In this document: positions 8,947-18,008 of the stretch, one piece after another
Layout of the letters: every line of letters starts with the position of its first letter
How positions within the stretch are numbered: the first letter of the stretch is position 1
DNA from: JAJECS01 sp965219705
Lineage (GTDB): Bacteria > Chloroflexota > UBA11872
Reading direction: 5' to 3'
Assembly: GCA_965219705.1 (NCBI GenBank)
Contig: OZ244789.1
Span: 1,116,001 to 1,180,000 of the forward strand
DNA length: 64,000 bases
Position numbers and translations under genes: made by a program
The notes under the pieces: model-generated
The model's input: the letters and a program-made list of their open reading frames with translations, nothing else
The model's database searches: none
Told to the model about the DNA's origin: nothing

Positions 8947-11430
8947 TCAAGCAGCGGCCGCCGCGTCATCCTCGAGACCCGCCGGGGGAACCGGCTCAAA
9001 ATCCGGGATGGGCAACGGATCATGGCGGAAGACGGATGGGGCGCTGAAGGTGTTTTGCACGACGCGGCCATCGGGGTAGATCTCAAGCCGCTGGGTGCGG
9101 TGGCCCTGCGCAAAGGTGATCGCAAGGTCGAGCTCCCGGCCATAGACCGTCTCGAAGGCCGCGACCAGAGAGGCCTCGGTAGGCCCGTAGATGTTGATCC
9201 AATGGTCGTTGCCAGCCTGCACGACCAATGGGTACGACTCACCCTCGTATTCGAACGCCAGGGCGATGTCCGCCCCTGCCGCGGGTGTTGCCAGCCAGAC
9301 GTCGTGGTTGACGTTGATCGAGTCGTCGGTCGGCTGGCCGTCGTCATCCAGGAGTTGGAAGTGTCCCTGGGGCCGCGCCTCGTCCGCCGCCTGCGCGAAG
9401 CGCTGCGCCAGCGCCGTGCTCAGGTCCGTGGCGTTCCAATACACGATCTGAGTCGATTCGGGCAGGGCGGCAAGCAGCGGGTCGACGGCGCGGTCGGTGG
9501 TCAGGCTCACCACCAGGTCATATTGGGCCAGCGTGTCCGCCGTGGCCTGATCTGGGGTGATGAAGTCGGCCTGGGGCACGTAGCGCCGCAAGAGGTGCCG
9601 CAGCAGCAAGCGCTGGCTTTCGAAAAGACCGTTTGTTCCCGCTGGATACGCGTCCGCCGCATCCCCGATGATGACCGCCCGCGGCAGGTCATCGGCCCGA
9701 GTCTCCGCCAGCTCGGCCAGTTGCGCCTGCGCCAACTCGTAGCGCCGCCACTCGTAGGTATCGTCGGGGAAGAGGTGCGAGCCTTCCCAAAACTCGTTCC
9801 AGCTATAGATGAACACCAGGCTCGGCGCAGTGTGCGCAGCCAGCCAGGCGGTTTCCTGCAGATAGCGATTGTCGTCGCGGACCACCCGCAGCAGCCCGTC
9901 CCGTGCGGCGACGCCGCGGTTGTCGAAGATGTAGTTCCAGGTCACCACGTGATGCCCGAATTGCCACTGCGGCGTGTCCACCACGAAGTTGAATGGCGCG
10001 AAGTCGTCGGGCCAGCGCTCGAAGGCCAGGGCCTGGACCCGCGACAAGGCCGACCAATCGAAGATCACGTCGACCTCCAGCGCCGTCTCGACCCGCCCCG
10101 CAAGCTCGGTGAAGAACCAGGTCCACGCTTCCGTGTCATCGAGGACTTCCGGGAAGCCGTAGGCGTAGACGATGACGGGGAGTCGGCCGTTCGCGTCGTG
10201 GAGCCACAGGTCCGTCGGGATCCCCTGATAGAAGCCGATCACTTCGTGCGCGATCTTGCTCACGCTTGCCTCGTCCGCCGCGATGTAGGCGCGATCGCTC
10301 AACACGGCCCGGCCGCCGGCGTGCAGCGCCTCCCAGTCGTAGAACAGCCCGATCTTCAAGTCATGGCGCCGCAGCGAATCCAGCACCGCAGCGTCGGGGG
10401 TCAGGTTCCCGCCGTCGTACCACTCCCAGAACACCCCATCGACGCCCAAGTCGCGGATCAGCCGGAAGTTGGCGTCGTAGTAGGCCGACGACCCCACTTC
10501 CTCCCGCGTAAGGCCGACCCGCTCCCAACTCAGCCCATGCGTGAAGTACTCCGTCGGTAGGTAGGTGCGGTCCCACCAGTCGAAGAAGTGCACCGCGCTC
10601 ACCGGGCGCGCGGGCCGCAGGTGCGGCCGCTCGTCGGCGCGGTGCGGCACCATGGCGTGGGCCGGGATCAGTCCCGTCGTCGCCAGCAAATCGAGCAGCG
10701 CCACCCGCCGCGGCGCATCGTCGGTAGCTGGCTCGTACACCCACGCGGCCCGCTGCGCCCGCAGCGCGTAGCCCGCGTCCGTCCGCGCCACTGCCATCGG
10801 CAGCCCGTGCAGCGCAATCGCCGCGTCGTTGTTGGCCAGCGGTTCATCCGCGGTGCGAAAGGCCTGCCGCAACACGCCTCGCCACGGCTCCGGGCCATCC
10901 AGCAGCGCCAGGTGCCGGGCCCGGATACCGGACCAGCCGTCGCCGGCGTCCGCCGACCAGTCGGCCGAGGCGGGGATTCCGAAGTCCTCCAGCAATTGGG
11001 CGTCGTGCCCGTGCGCGGAAAGGAAATCGAGCACGTTCACCAGCGAGGCGCCGCGGGCGGGGTCCCAGCGCAGCAGGCCACGCTCGAAGACCTGCCGCAC
11101 CCAGCCGGCGAGCACGAACCGCCGCGAGACCGGCGCGCCGAGCGTGCGCTCGCCGCCCAGATCCAGCCAGCCCGACCAGAGACGCACGCCCCGATCGTCC
11201 GTCACCGAGAAGCCGTACCCGGGCGCGACCGTCGCGTCGTGCGACGCGAAGAAGGCGCCAGCGTTGATGGTGACGGCCGGGTCGGCGGCATGGACGCGGC
11301 GGGCGTCCACGACCAAGACCGCGGTGAGCGTCAGCAGGCATGCCAGCCACACGGCGGCGCGCACGCGGCTCGAGCCACGCCACCAGCGATGAGGCCCGAT
11401 CCGCAGCCGGCGTTGCAGGGCGTCGCCCAT
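8947..11430 (-). CDS. Secreted glycosidase-like protein with GH99/WbsX-like barrel, copy 2
   Basis: Tandem paralogue of 6406-8838 with the same layout: N-terminal membrane or signal segment, two LGAP-type modules, barrel-like centre with FFDWWDRTYLPTEYF and NEFWEGSHLF, and an unassigned C-terminal domain. The frame is open to 11838, but the upstream codons run antisense through a decayed rnj fragment, so I start at ATG 11430, giving 827 residues and a hydrophobic segment at about 25-43. The central DNA is far more similar to copy 1 than the ends are (a 207-base identical stretch), consistent with gene conversion. It ends in a short Asp/Ala tail. Confidence 0.6.
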   Translation of the reverse strand: MGDALQRRLRIGPHRWWRGSSRVRAAVWLACLLTLTAVLVVDARRVHAADPAVTINAGAFFASHDATVAPGYGFSVTDDRGVRLWSGWLDLGGERTLGAPVSRRFVLAGWVRQVFERGLLRWDPARGASLVNVLDFLSAHGHDAQLLEDFGIPASADWSADAGDGWSGIRARHLALLDGPEPWRGVLRQAFRTADEPLANNDAAIALHGLPMAVARTDAGYALRAQRAAWVYEPATDDAPRRVALLDLLATTGLIPAHAMVPHRADERPHLRPARPVSAVHFFDWWDRTYLPTEYFTHGLSWERVGLTREEVGSSAYYDANFRLIRDLGVDGVFWEWYDGGNLTPDAAVLDSLRRHDLKIGLFYDWEALHAGGRAVLSDRAYIAADEASVSKIAHEVIGFYQGIPTDLWLHDANGRLPVIVYAYGFPEVLDDTEAWTWFFTELAGRVETALEVDVIFDWSALSRVQALAFERWPDDFAPFNFVVDTPQWQFGHHVVTWNYIFDNRGVAARDGLLRVVRDDNRYLQETAWLAAHTAPSLVFIYSWNEFWEGSHLFPDDTYEWRRYELAQAQLAELAETRADDLPRAVIIGDAADAYPAGTNGLFESQRLLLRHLLRRYVPQADFITPDQATADTLAQYDLVVSLTTDRAVDPLLAALPESTQIVYWNATDLSTALAQRFAQAADEARPQGHFQLLDDDGQPTDDSINVNHDVWLATPAAGADIALAFEYEGESYPLVVQAGNDHWINIYGPTEASLVAAFETVYGRELDLAITFAQGHRTQRLEIYPDGRVVQNTFSAPSVFRHDPLPIPDFEPVPPAGLEDDAAAAA
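10330..10536. repeat. Identical block shared by the two glycosidase paralogues, copy B
   Basis: Second copy of the block at 7777-7983, offset by 2553 bases, which is the tandem unit length. Confidence 0.8.
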
Positions 11431-11587
11431 GGTCCCCGGTTTCATGACGCTATCGTCGCCCACCTTGGAGATTTTCGCGGGAGCGCCGGTCGTCATGCAC
11501 CACGGCCGCGTTGATGCAGGACGCCATACGGTCGCTGTATGCCGTGAGCAAGGCGGTCCCAGCCTGGATCGAAACTGCGCACGAGTC

Positions 11588-11825
11588 GCCATAAACCCAC
11601 TAGAAAATACTTCGGCGCGCCGGATATCATCGGGTGAGGGTTTGTCGACGCGCCGGAAGCTCAGGGTGTCCTGGGGCGGTAAGTCCGCCGCATGATCGAT
11701 CGCGGAGATCACCCGGTCCCGGCGCTGGACGGCCTGCAACAGAAGATTCGGAACTCGCTCGGGAGGCACTGGTTCCAAAGTCCCGGCGGCGGCCGGTGAA
11801 GCTGCCGTTCGCCACTGGGGTCTAG
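11588..11825 (+). pseudogene. Decayed duplicate of the rnj 3' end
   Basis: The sequence aligns with the last ~240 bases of rnj (about 6143-6380). It keeps the equivalents of GGATATCATCG, GATCGATCGCGG, AGATTCGGAACTCGCTCGG and GGCGGCGGCCGGTGAA, ending in the same GGGTCTAGCG as the real gene (AGGTCTAGCG). In-frame stops and indels show it is not translated. It lies just before ftsK in the same orientation as rnj, so the two glycosidase genes are bracketed by a direct repeat of the rnj terminus. Confidence 0.8.
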
Positions 11826-11864
11826 CGCCGGCGCCCATCAGGCCGCGCCGGCAAGGAGTGCCTC

Positions 11865-14039
11865 GTGGCCAAAACGCGCCGGGCGGCGGCCCCAGCCCCG
11901 CGTCACCTGCGAGTGGAGCGCTGGGACATGCTGGGGCTCACCGGGATCATCCTCAGTGCGCTTGGGCTTACCGCGTTCATCGGTCTGTTCAGCCGTGACG
12001 GCTTTGTCGTCGCCGCGAGCGGCGCGGCCTACATCGAGGTCTTTGGCCGCGCCGCGCCCATCGCCGCAATCGCCAGCGTCCTCGTAGGCCCCGCCCTGCT
12101 CCTGAGCGGAGTGCGCCAGCGACCGGCCATTGGCCTGGGACATGTCGCAGCGGCCGTGGTTTTCGTGCTGGGGCTGACTGGACTCGTCGGTCTCGCCGCC
12201 CCGGAGAATGCTGCGGCATCGGCCAGCGGCGGTTGGATTGGCCAGTTCGTCGGGCCTGGGCTCGCGGTGAGCGTGGGCGAGGGTCCGGCGTACGCGCTGA
12301 TGGCCATTGCCACCGTTGCGGCCGCCGGCTACGCCCTGCTCGCATCGGCCCGAGGTGCTACGGCGACGCGGCTCGCGGGGCGCGTGCTGATCGACGGCAC
12401 CAGGCACACGGTCAGGATCGGCAGCGCGGCGGCCACCGCCGCGGGACGACGCCTGGGCCCGATATTCCGCCCGCAATCCACGGGCGCGGACAACGGCGCG
12501 GCGGAACCGCCCATACCGGAGAGTCCATCACCCGAGGAGTCCAACGGGGCGCCCAAGCCCGAAGACTGGCAGCAGGGGCCACTGATCCGAACCGCGCCCA
12601 GCGCCGCGACGGCGGCCTCCGCCGATGACGGCGACGAGGGGCCATGGACCCTGCCGCCGGTCGATCTCCTCCAGGCAACGCCGCCCGCGACGGACGTTCC
12701 CGACGCCGAGATCCGGTCCAAGGCCCAGGTGATCGTTGACACGCTGGCCTCGTTCAACATCGACGCGAGCGTTCCGGAAGCAATTCCCGGACCGGTGGTC
12801 ACCCAATACCTGGTGCGACCGGGCACGGGGGTCAAGGTGGCGCGGATTACCGCGCTCTCCAACGACCTCGCCCTGAAGCTGGCCGCCCGAAGCCTGCGCA
12901 TCGAGGCGCCCGTGCCCGGGCGGCCGTATCTGGGGATCGAGCTGCCGAATGACGAGCCGCTTGTGGTGACCGTGCGCGAGGTCATGGAGTCCGAGGCCTG
13001 GGTGGCCTCACGCTCCAACCTCAAGCTGGCGCTTGGGAAGGACGTGGCCGGCATGGTGCGCGTAGTCGATTTGACCGCGATGCCGCACTTGCTCATCGCG
13101 GGGGCCACCGGCGCCGGGAAGTCCGTGTGCCTCACATCGCTCATCACGGGGCTGCTGTCCCAGGCAACGCCCGACGAGCTGCATTTGGTGTTGATCGACC
13201 CCAAGATGGTCGAGCTGGTGACGTTCGACGGCGTGCCGCACCTGCGCATGCCGGTCGTCACGGACATCGCCGACGCGGTGCCGGTGCTCACGTGGGTCAG
13301 CCGCGAGATGGCGCGGCGCTATCGCCTTTTCAACAAGGCCGGCGTGCGCAACATCAGCGCCTACAACGCGAACCCGACCGACGCCACCGGCGGCAAGCCG
13401 CTGCCCTACCTGGTCACGGTGATCGACGAGCTGGCGGATTTGATGATGACGGCGCCCGGCGACGTCGAGCGCCTGCTCGCCCGCCTGGCGCAGCTGGCGC
13501 GCGCCACAGGAATCCATCTGGTGGTATCGACTCAACGGCCCTCGGTGGACGTGATCACGGGTCTGATCAAGGCCAATTTCCCGACGCGCATCTCCTTTAT
13601 GGTCAGCAGCCAGGCCGATTCCCGCACGATCCTGGACGGCGCCGGCGCCGAACGGCTCATCGGCCGCGGCGACATGCTGTTCGCTCCCCCGGAAGGCGGC
13701 AAGCCTATCCGCGTGCAAGGGGTGTTCACCGACGACGGGGAGATCGAGGCCGTGGTCGATCACTGGCGCGCGCAGGGCGAACCGCAAACCCTGACGGCCG
13801 ACGATCTGCGCGAAGCCGCCGAGGACGCCGACAGCGAGGAGGAGGAACTCTACGTGGCCGCGACGGAGTTGGTGATGCGGCACGAGAGCATCACGCCCGA
13901 TCTGCTGAGCCGCGAGCTTCGGGTCGGCCGGAGCAAGGCGCAAAAGCTGGCGCTACAACTCGAGGCCGAAGGCTTTGTCGGTCCGCCGGAACCGCAATCG
14001 GCGCGGCGTCCGGTGCTGCAGCGCGAGGAGACGGCGTAG
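11865..14039 (+). CDS. ftsK: DNA translocase FtsK/SpoIIIE
   Basis: Septal motor that pumps DNA during chromosome segregation. The 724-residue protein has four predicted membrane helices in the first ~170 residues, a low-complexity linker (about 190-280), the alpha domain, then the RecA-like motor with Walker A GATGAGKS (about 413-420) and Walker B-like TVIDELADLMM. The C-terminal 65 residues look like the winged-helix gamma domain (SRELRVGRSKAQKLALQLE). Start is GTG 11865 with GCAAGGAG upstream. Short linker compared with E. coli FtsK, closer to SpoIIIE in size. The position downstream of rnj is conserved in other phyla. Confidence 0.95.
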   Translation: MAKTRRAAAPAPRHLRVERWDMLGLTGIILSALGLTAFIGLFSRDGFVVAASGAAYIEVFGRAAPIAAIASVLVGPALLLSGVRQRPAIGLGHVAAAVVFVLGLTGLVGLAAPENAAASASGGWIGQFVGPGLAVSVGEGPAYALMAIATVAAAGYALLASARGATATRLAGRVLIDGTRHTVRIGSAAATAAGRRLGPIFRPQSTGADNGAAEPPIPESPSPEESNGAPKPEDWQQGPLIRTAPSAATAASADDGDEGPWTLPPVDLLQATPPATDVPDAEIRSKAQVIVDTLASFNIDASVPEAIPGPVVTQYLVRPGTGVKVARITALSNDLALKLAARSLRIEAPVPGRPYLGIELPNDEPLVVTVREVMESEAWVASRSNLKLALGKDVAGMVRVVDLTAMPHLLIAGATGAGKSVCLTSLITGLLSQATPDELHLVLIDPKMVELVTFDGVPHLRMPVVTDIADAVPVLTWVSREMARRYRLFNKAGVRNISAYNANPTDATGGKPLPYLVTVIDELADLMMTAPGDVERLLARLAQLARATGIHLVVSTQRPSVDVITGLIKANFPTRISFMVSSQADSRTILDGAGAERLIGRGDMLFAPPEGGKPIRVQGVFTDDGEIEAVVDHWRAQGEPQTLTADDLREAAEDADSEEEELYVAATELVMRHESITPDLLSRELRVGRSKAQKLALQLEAEGFVGPPEPQSARRPVLQREETA

Positions 14040-14271
14040 TGACGGCGCGGCGCGGTTAGCCGGCGGCGGCGAGCGGTCACCCAGCGCGCTCGGTACGTCT
14101 GTCGGCGTGTGGAGCCTGGATGCCAGCTTGCGCAGGAGTGACGCAGGCCGAATCTATCAACGGGTCCGACCCCCGGCAGATTGACGCTCGGGCCCGGCCC
14201 GGCTATAAGCGGCATAGGCGCTGGCCGCACGCAACCGACAGCGGCGCCACAGGCTCGTGGAGGCTCTGCTC

Positions 14272-15201
14272 ATGACGCGTGACGAAATCCGGCAACTGAT
14301 TCAGGGACCAATCGCGACCGTCCCCACGCCGTTCGACGCCGACTTCGAGGTCGATCACGGCTGCATGCACGCGGTCACCGAGTGGTGGGTCGAGCAGGGC
14401 CTGGTGAAGGGCTCCGCCGTCATCAAGGTGGCGGCGGCCATGGGCGAAGGCCCCATGCTGAGCGACGCCGAATGGCCCGCGCTGTTGCGCACCGTCGTGC
14501 AGGCCGCCAACGACCGCGCGGCCATCGTCTGCGGCCTCCACTACAAGGACACGAAGCGCACCATCGAAGACGCCAAGCGCGCCCAGGACCTGGGAGCGAT
14601 GGCGCTGCAGGTGTGTCCGCCGGTCTTCAATCTGCCGAGCCAAGGCGACGTGATCGACTACTTCAGCGACCTCTCGGACGCCGTCGAGATCGGCATCATG
14701 GTCTATCACACCCACTGGCTGCCCGGCGGTCGGATCGAGGTGGACACGCTGGATACGGTGGCGGACCTCGAGCAGGTGGTGAGCATCAAGTGGTCCGCGC
14801 CGGCGGACATCGACTACGACGAAATGACCCGCTTCGCCGACCGGGTGAGCGTGATCGACAACGGCGGCGGGCCCATACGCTGTCACCAGCTTGGCGGCCG
14901 CGGCTACATCAACCTCACCTCGGAGATTCACCCGCCGCACGATCTGCGCGTGTGGGAGCTCCTCGAAGCGCGGCAATACGAGGAGGCACAGGCGCTGTTC
15001 GATTCCGTGAATGAGCCGCTGCGCCAGTTTTCCGAGCGCATGGACCAGCGGTCAGGCGGGCAGGGGCGCGTGAAGAAGGGGTTGATGGCGGTGATGGGCC
15101 ACCCCATGGGGGCCTCGCGGCCGCCTTCAAAGCCCCTCAACGAGCAAGAGCTTGCCGAGTTGCGCGAGCTCGTGCGCGGCTTCGGCTGGCCGGTGGCGTG
15201 A
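14272..15201 (+). CDS. DapA-like aldolase/lyase, paralogue 2
   Basis: A 309-residue member of the DHDPS/N-acetylneuraminate lyase superfamily. The Schiff-base Lys is likely that of VVSIKWSAP and the partner Tyr that of VYHTHW, but the canonical GTTGE loop of DapA is replaced by IKVAAAMGEGPML, so the substrate is probably another 2-keto acid pair. ATG 14272 is preceded by GTGGAGG; an in-frame GTG lies five codons upstream. It is followed 40 bp later by a second member, likely cotranscribed. Confidence 0.75.
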   Translation: MTRDEIRQLIQGPIATVPTPFDADFEVDHGCMHAVTEWWVEQGLVKGSAVIKVAAAMGEGPMLSDAEWPALLRTVVQAANDRAAIVCGLHYKDTKRTIEDAKRAQDLGAMALQVCPPVFNLPSQGDVIDYFSDLSDAVEIGIMVYHTHWLPGGRIEVDTLDTVADLEQVVSIKWSAPADIDYDEMTRFADRVSVIDNGGGPIRCHQLGGRGYINLTSEIHPPHDLRVWELLEARQYEEAQALFDSVNEPLRQFSERMDQRSGGQGRVKKGLMAVMGHPMGASRPPSKPLNEQELAELRELVRGFGWPVA

Positions 15202-15241
15202 CACAGAGTCCGACATCACCGCGGCAACGGGAGGTATCTCC

Positions 15242-16189
15242 ATGCTGACCATTAGCGAGGCGAAGGAACGGCTGCAGGGCGTGGTCGTGCCCATCGCGAC
15301 GATCTTCACCGAGGACGGCGAGCTCGACGTGGACGGCACGGCAGCCAACGTGCAGTGGCTGATCGACCAGGGCGCCCGGCAAGGGAACACGGTGCTCCTG
15401 GCCGCGGGTTCCGGCGGCGATTTCACGGCGCTGAGCACGGAGGAGCGCCGCCAGGTGATCCGGGCCATCGTGGACGTGAGCGGTGGCCGAATTCCGGTGA
15501 TGGCCGGCGTGCAGAGCACCGACATCCGGGTGGTGATCGAGTTGTGCCAGCTCTGCGAGGACCTCGGGGTCGACGCGGCGCAGATCAGCGCGGCGTACTA
15601 CTACACGGTGACGCCCGAGGACTCCGTGGCCTGGCACGAGGAAGTCGCGCGGCACACCAACGTCGGCTTCGCCGCCTACAGCCATTGGTACAGCGGATCG
15701 AAGTATGACGTGCCGGTGGACCTGATGGCGCGGCTGGTCGAGTTGCCCAACACGATTGCCGTGAAATGGGGCTCGCCGGAGATGGGCAGCCACCTCGACG
15801 GGCTGCGCCGCTTCGTGCCGCTGACCGCGGTGGTGGACAACTCGCCGCTGGTGGTGCTGGGCCACATCCTGGGCTGCCGCGGCTGGATCAGCCACGTGCC
15901 GAACTTTCTACCGCAGCACTCCTGGCGCGTGTGCGACCTGATGCAGGCCCGCCGCTACGAGGAGGCGCAGCGCGTCTTCGACGACTTCATGGTTCCCTAC
16001 GGCGAGATCGTTGGCGGCATCGGCAGTCAGACGGCGGGTGAAGGCGTGTTCGTGAAGCCGTGGATGGCGGCCATGGGCCTACAAGCCGGGGGTTCGCGCC
16101 TGCCGTCACGGGACGCCGCCGCGACGCCCGAAACGCACGCCGAGATCCGCGCACTGCTGGCCCGGCAGCTTGAGGCGGTGCCGGCCTAG
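15242..16189 (+). CDS. DapA-like aldolase/lyase, paralogue 3
   Basis: A 315-residue DHDPS-superfamily protein, related to the previous gene (shared TIM-barrel layout, AVKWGSPE with the likely Schiff-base Lys, YSHWYSGS, and a C-terminal segment RRYEEAQRVFDDF that matches ARQYEEAQALFDS in its neighbour). The start is ATG 15242 with GGGAGG nine bases upstream; the open frame upstream overlaps the preceding gene and is not needed. Substrate not predictable; probably catabolic rather than lysine synthesis because a full DapA is encoded at 2927. Confidence 0.75.
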   Translation: MLTISEAKERLQGVVVPIATIFTEDGELDVDGTAANVQWLIDQGARQGNTVLLAAGSGGDFTALSTEERRQVIRAIVDVSGGRIPVMAGVQSTDIRVVIELCQLCEDLGVDAAQISAAYYYTVTPEDSVAWHEEVARHTNVGFAAYSHWYSGSKYDVPVDLMARLVELPNTIAVKWGSPEMGSHLDGLRRFVPLTAVVDNSPLVVLGHILGCRGWISHVPNFLPQHSWRVCDLMQARRYEEAQRVFDDFMVPYGEIVGGIGSQTAGEGVFVKPWMAAMGLQAGGSRLPSRDAAATPETHAEIRALLARQLEAVPA

Positions 16190-16502
16190 GACTCTGACGC
16201 GGCGGTCGTCTCTGCCTTGGCGGGAAAGGGCCAGAGCCACGGTGCAAACCGCGACAGTGGCCCCTCACGTCTTCCAGGCGGCGTGATGCGCAGGCCGCCG
16301 GACACCCCTCATCCCATCCTTCTCCCACAAGGGGAGAAGGGGTCGGACCCACCTGCCGGGCCACCGAGATTCGGTGGGGCGTAGATTCCCGCTTTCGCGG
16401 GAATGACGGATCCAGCATGGCACGCGACCGCAGGCGGGCGATGGTCGCTCTGCATTACAATGTCATTCACACTCTAGGGGGCACACAAAACGAGGGGCAT
16501 CA
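16190..16502. other. Intergenic region with hairpin and repeat, no gene
   Basis: About 310 bases without a credible ORF. It holds a perfect inverted repeat CCTTCTCCC/GGGAGAAGG at 16318-16340, which could fold as a terminator for the dapA-like genes although no T-run follows, and copy 2 of the dispersed palindrome. The promoter of the RelB-type gene should lie in the AT-richer last 60 bases. Confidence 0.6.
16384..16407. repeat. Dispersed palindromic repeat, copy 2
   Basis: Same 20-base core as copy 1 (ATTCCCGC-TTTC-GCGGGAAT), flanked by GAC as in the other copies. Confidence 0.8.
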
Positions 16503-16766
16503 ATGCCGGCCAATCAGCTGGTCCAGGCGCGCATTGACGGGGCGATCAAGGAAGAGGCCGCAGCCGTGTTGGCTGCCATGGGGCTGACGATCTCAGACGC
16601 GGTGCGGCTGTTGCTGACCCGGGTGGCGCATGAGAAGGCGCTGCCGTTTGCACCGCTGAAGCCCAACGCCACCACCATCGCGGCCATGAAAGAAGCCCGC
16701 GCGGGCGGGCTCCCGCAGTCCGGCAGCGTGCAGGAGCTCTTTGACGATCTGCACGCGCCTGAGTGA
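16503..16766 (+). CDS. RelB/DinJ-family antitoxin
   Basis: An 87-residue protein typical of type II antitoxins: an N-terminal ribbon-helix-helix (LVQARIDGAIKEEAAAVLA, then GLTISDAVRLLLTRV), which should bind its own promoter as a dimer, and a C-terminal tail (PNATTIAAMKEAR) that in DinJ wraps the toxin. The start is ATG 16503 with GAGGGG upstream. It overlaps by four bases the small frame at 16763-16849, which looks like the beginning of a YafQ-type toxin, so the intact toxin appears lost. Confidence 0.8.
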   Translation: MPANQLVQARIDGAIKEEAAAVLAAMGLTISDAVRLLLTRVAHEKALPFAPLKPNATTIAAMKEARAGGLPQSGSVQELFDDLHAPE

Positions 16767-16849
16767 GCCCGCCCGCGCAACTCAAGCGCCGGCTGGAACG
16801 CACCGACCAGTTCAAGCGGGGCTACCAGCGCGAGTATGCGCCCGCTTAG
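16763..16849 (+). pseudogene. Truncated YafQ/RelE-type toxin remnant
   Basis: GTG start overlapping the antitoxin stop (GTGA), then 28 codons including LKRRLERTDQFKRGYQREY, which matches the usual N terminus of YafQ toxins (basic, x-T-x-QFK-x-x-Y/L-K-R). The frame stops at TAG 16847, where the convergent oxidoreductase gene ends, so the catalytic His/Arg region of the ~90-residue toxin is missing. Confidence 0.65.
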
Positions 16850-17898
16850 GCCAGCGGCAGGTATACGCGCCCGCCGTGCTGGGCCGAGCGCGTCATCGCC
16901 TCCAAGAACTCCATGTAGTGCGCGCCGCGGATGAAGTCGGGCGCCAGGCCCGTGTCGCCACCTTCGCGGACGGCGCGGATGAAGTCCGCCTCGACTTGCC
17001 ATGAGCCGCGCTCGTGGTCGGGAATGGGCACGTCGCGCAACGAGGTCTCGTCCAGCGTGGCGTGGCGGATGCGGTCGCTGCCAAAGTCATAGGTGAGCGT
17101 GCCGGCGTCGCCGAAGATCCACAGCTCGCTCGTGGGTCCGAGATGCGCCGTCCCGGACCACTGGTAGACGAAGTCGGCGCCTGAAGCGAGTTGGCCTATG
17201 ACACTGACGGAATCGGGAATCTGCACGTCCACAAGTTCGCCGGTGGCCGGATCGCGCCGCTGGCGGGTGTAGAGGTCGGCGCGGGCCTGAAGCTCGACGG
17301 CGCGCCCGACCCAGCGGTGGAGGACCTCGGCGTAGATGCCGACCGTGAGCACGTTGTTCCCGCTCTGCTCGACGTCCTGGCGCCAGTGCAACTCGGGTTC
17401 GCCGGTGGTCAGGCTCGCGGCGAGCATGGTGAGCCGCACCTGTTGCACGGCGCCGACGACGCGTTCCCGGCGCAGCAAGCGCCGCATCGTTGCTTCCCCG
17501 GCCATGCCGAAGGGCGGGGGACAGATGGCCGCGACAAGCTCCGGGTGCCGGTCGGCGGCGGCCACCATGGCCCGCGCCTCGTCCAGGTTGCGGGCCATCC
17601 GCGCCTGGCAGAACACGTGCTTGCCGGCGTCAAGCGCGGCGATGGAAATGCGCGCGTGCATGTAGGGCGTCGTGCCGATCCAGACCACGTCGACATCTGG
17701 GTCGTCCACGACCTCGCGCCAGTGGTCGCAAATGCGCGGAATGCCAAATTCCTCGGCGAAGGCCTCGGACGACTCCCGGCGCCGGTTGCAGACGGAGACG
17801 ATTTCGACGTTTGGGAGAGCCCGCAATCCCGGCATGTGCCGCTGGCGCACGATATCGCCGGCGCCCACGATCCCGATCCGCACCACTTCAGGGGACAT
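16846..17898 (-). CDS. Gfo/Idh/MocA-family oxidoreductase
   Basis: A 350-residue NAD(P)-dependent dehydrogenase, probably acting on a sugar or inositol derivative. It has an N-terminal Rossmann motif (RIGIVGAGDIVRQRHM), the GKHVFCQ strand that in the family is normally EKP (here CQAR, so the usual Lys is absent), and an alpha/beta C-terminal domain. ATG 17898 (MSPEVVRIG) follows GGCGAGG; the frame is open to 18585, but those codons lie over the divergent MFS gene. The replaced EKP motif makes catalysis on the typical substrates uncertain. Confidence 0.8.
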   Translation of the reverse strand: MSPEVVRIGIVGAGDIVRQRHMPGLRALPNVEIVSVCNRRRESSEAFAEEFGIPRICDHWREVVDDPDVDVVWIGTTPYMHARISIAALDAGKHVFCQARMARNLDEARAMVAAADRHPELVAAICPPPFGMAGEATMRRLLRRERVVGAVQQVRLTMLAASLTTGEPELHWRQDVEQSGNNVLTVGIYAEVLHRWVGRAVELQARADLYTRQRRDPATGELVDVQIPDSVSVIGQLASGADFVYQWSGTAHLGPTSELWIFGDAGTLTYDFGSDRIRHATLDETSLRDVPIPDHERGSWQVEADFIRAVREGGDTGLAPDFIRGAHYMEFLEAMTRSAQHGGRVYLPLA

Positions 17899-18008
17899 CG
17901 CCGACCTCGCCATCGCCGTGATTGACGCGGGCGCATGATGCCATGCCGTCGGCCGACGGCTGCCGGGTACCGCGAATGCTGTCATCGCGGCCGTGGTAGA
18001 GCGTCTTA

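Noticed and set aside
6421..10560. Long plus-strand frames (528 and 512 codons) opposite the glycosidase genes
   Set aside because: They are rich in Arg, Gly and His typical of antisense GC-rich reading and mirror each other only because the true genes are paralogous. The minus-strand frames have signal peptides and domain motifs.
11431..11838. N-terminal extension of the second glycosidase-like protein (136 codons)
   Set aside because: The extension runs antisense through the decayed rnj fragment and lacks protein features; the signal-like segment starts at 11430.
16318..16340. Hairpin CCTTCTCCC/GGGAGAAGG as an intrinsic terminator
   Set aside because: No T-run follows on either strand and the sequence resembles a common intergenic repeat; kept only as a description of the gap.
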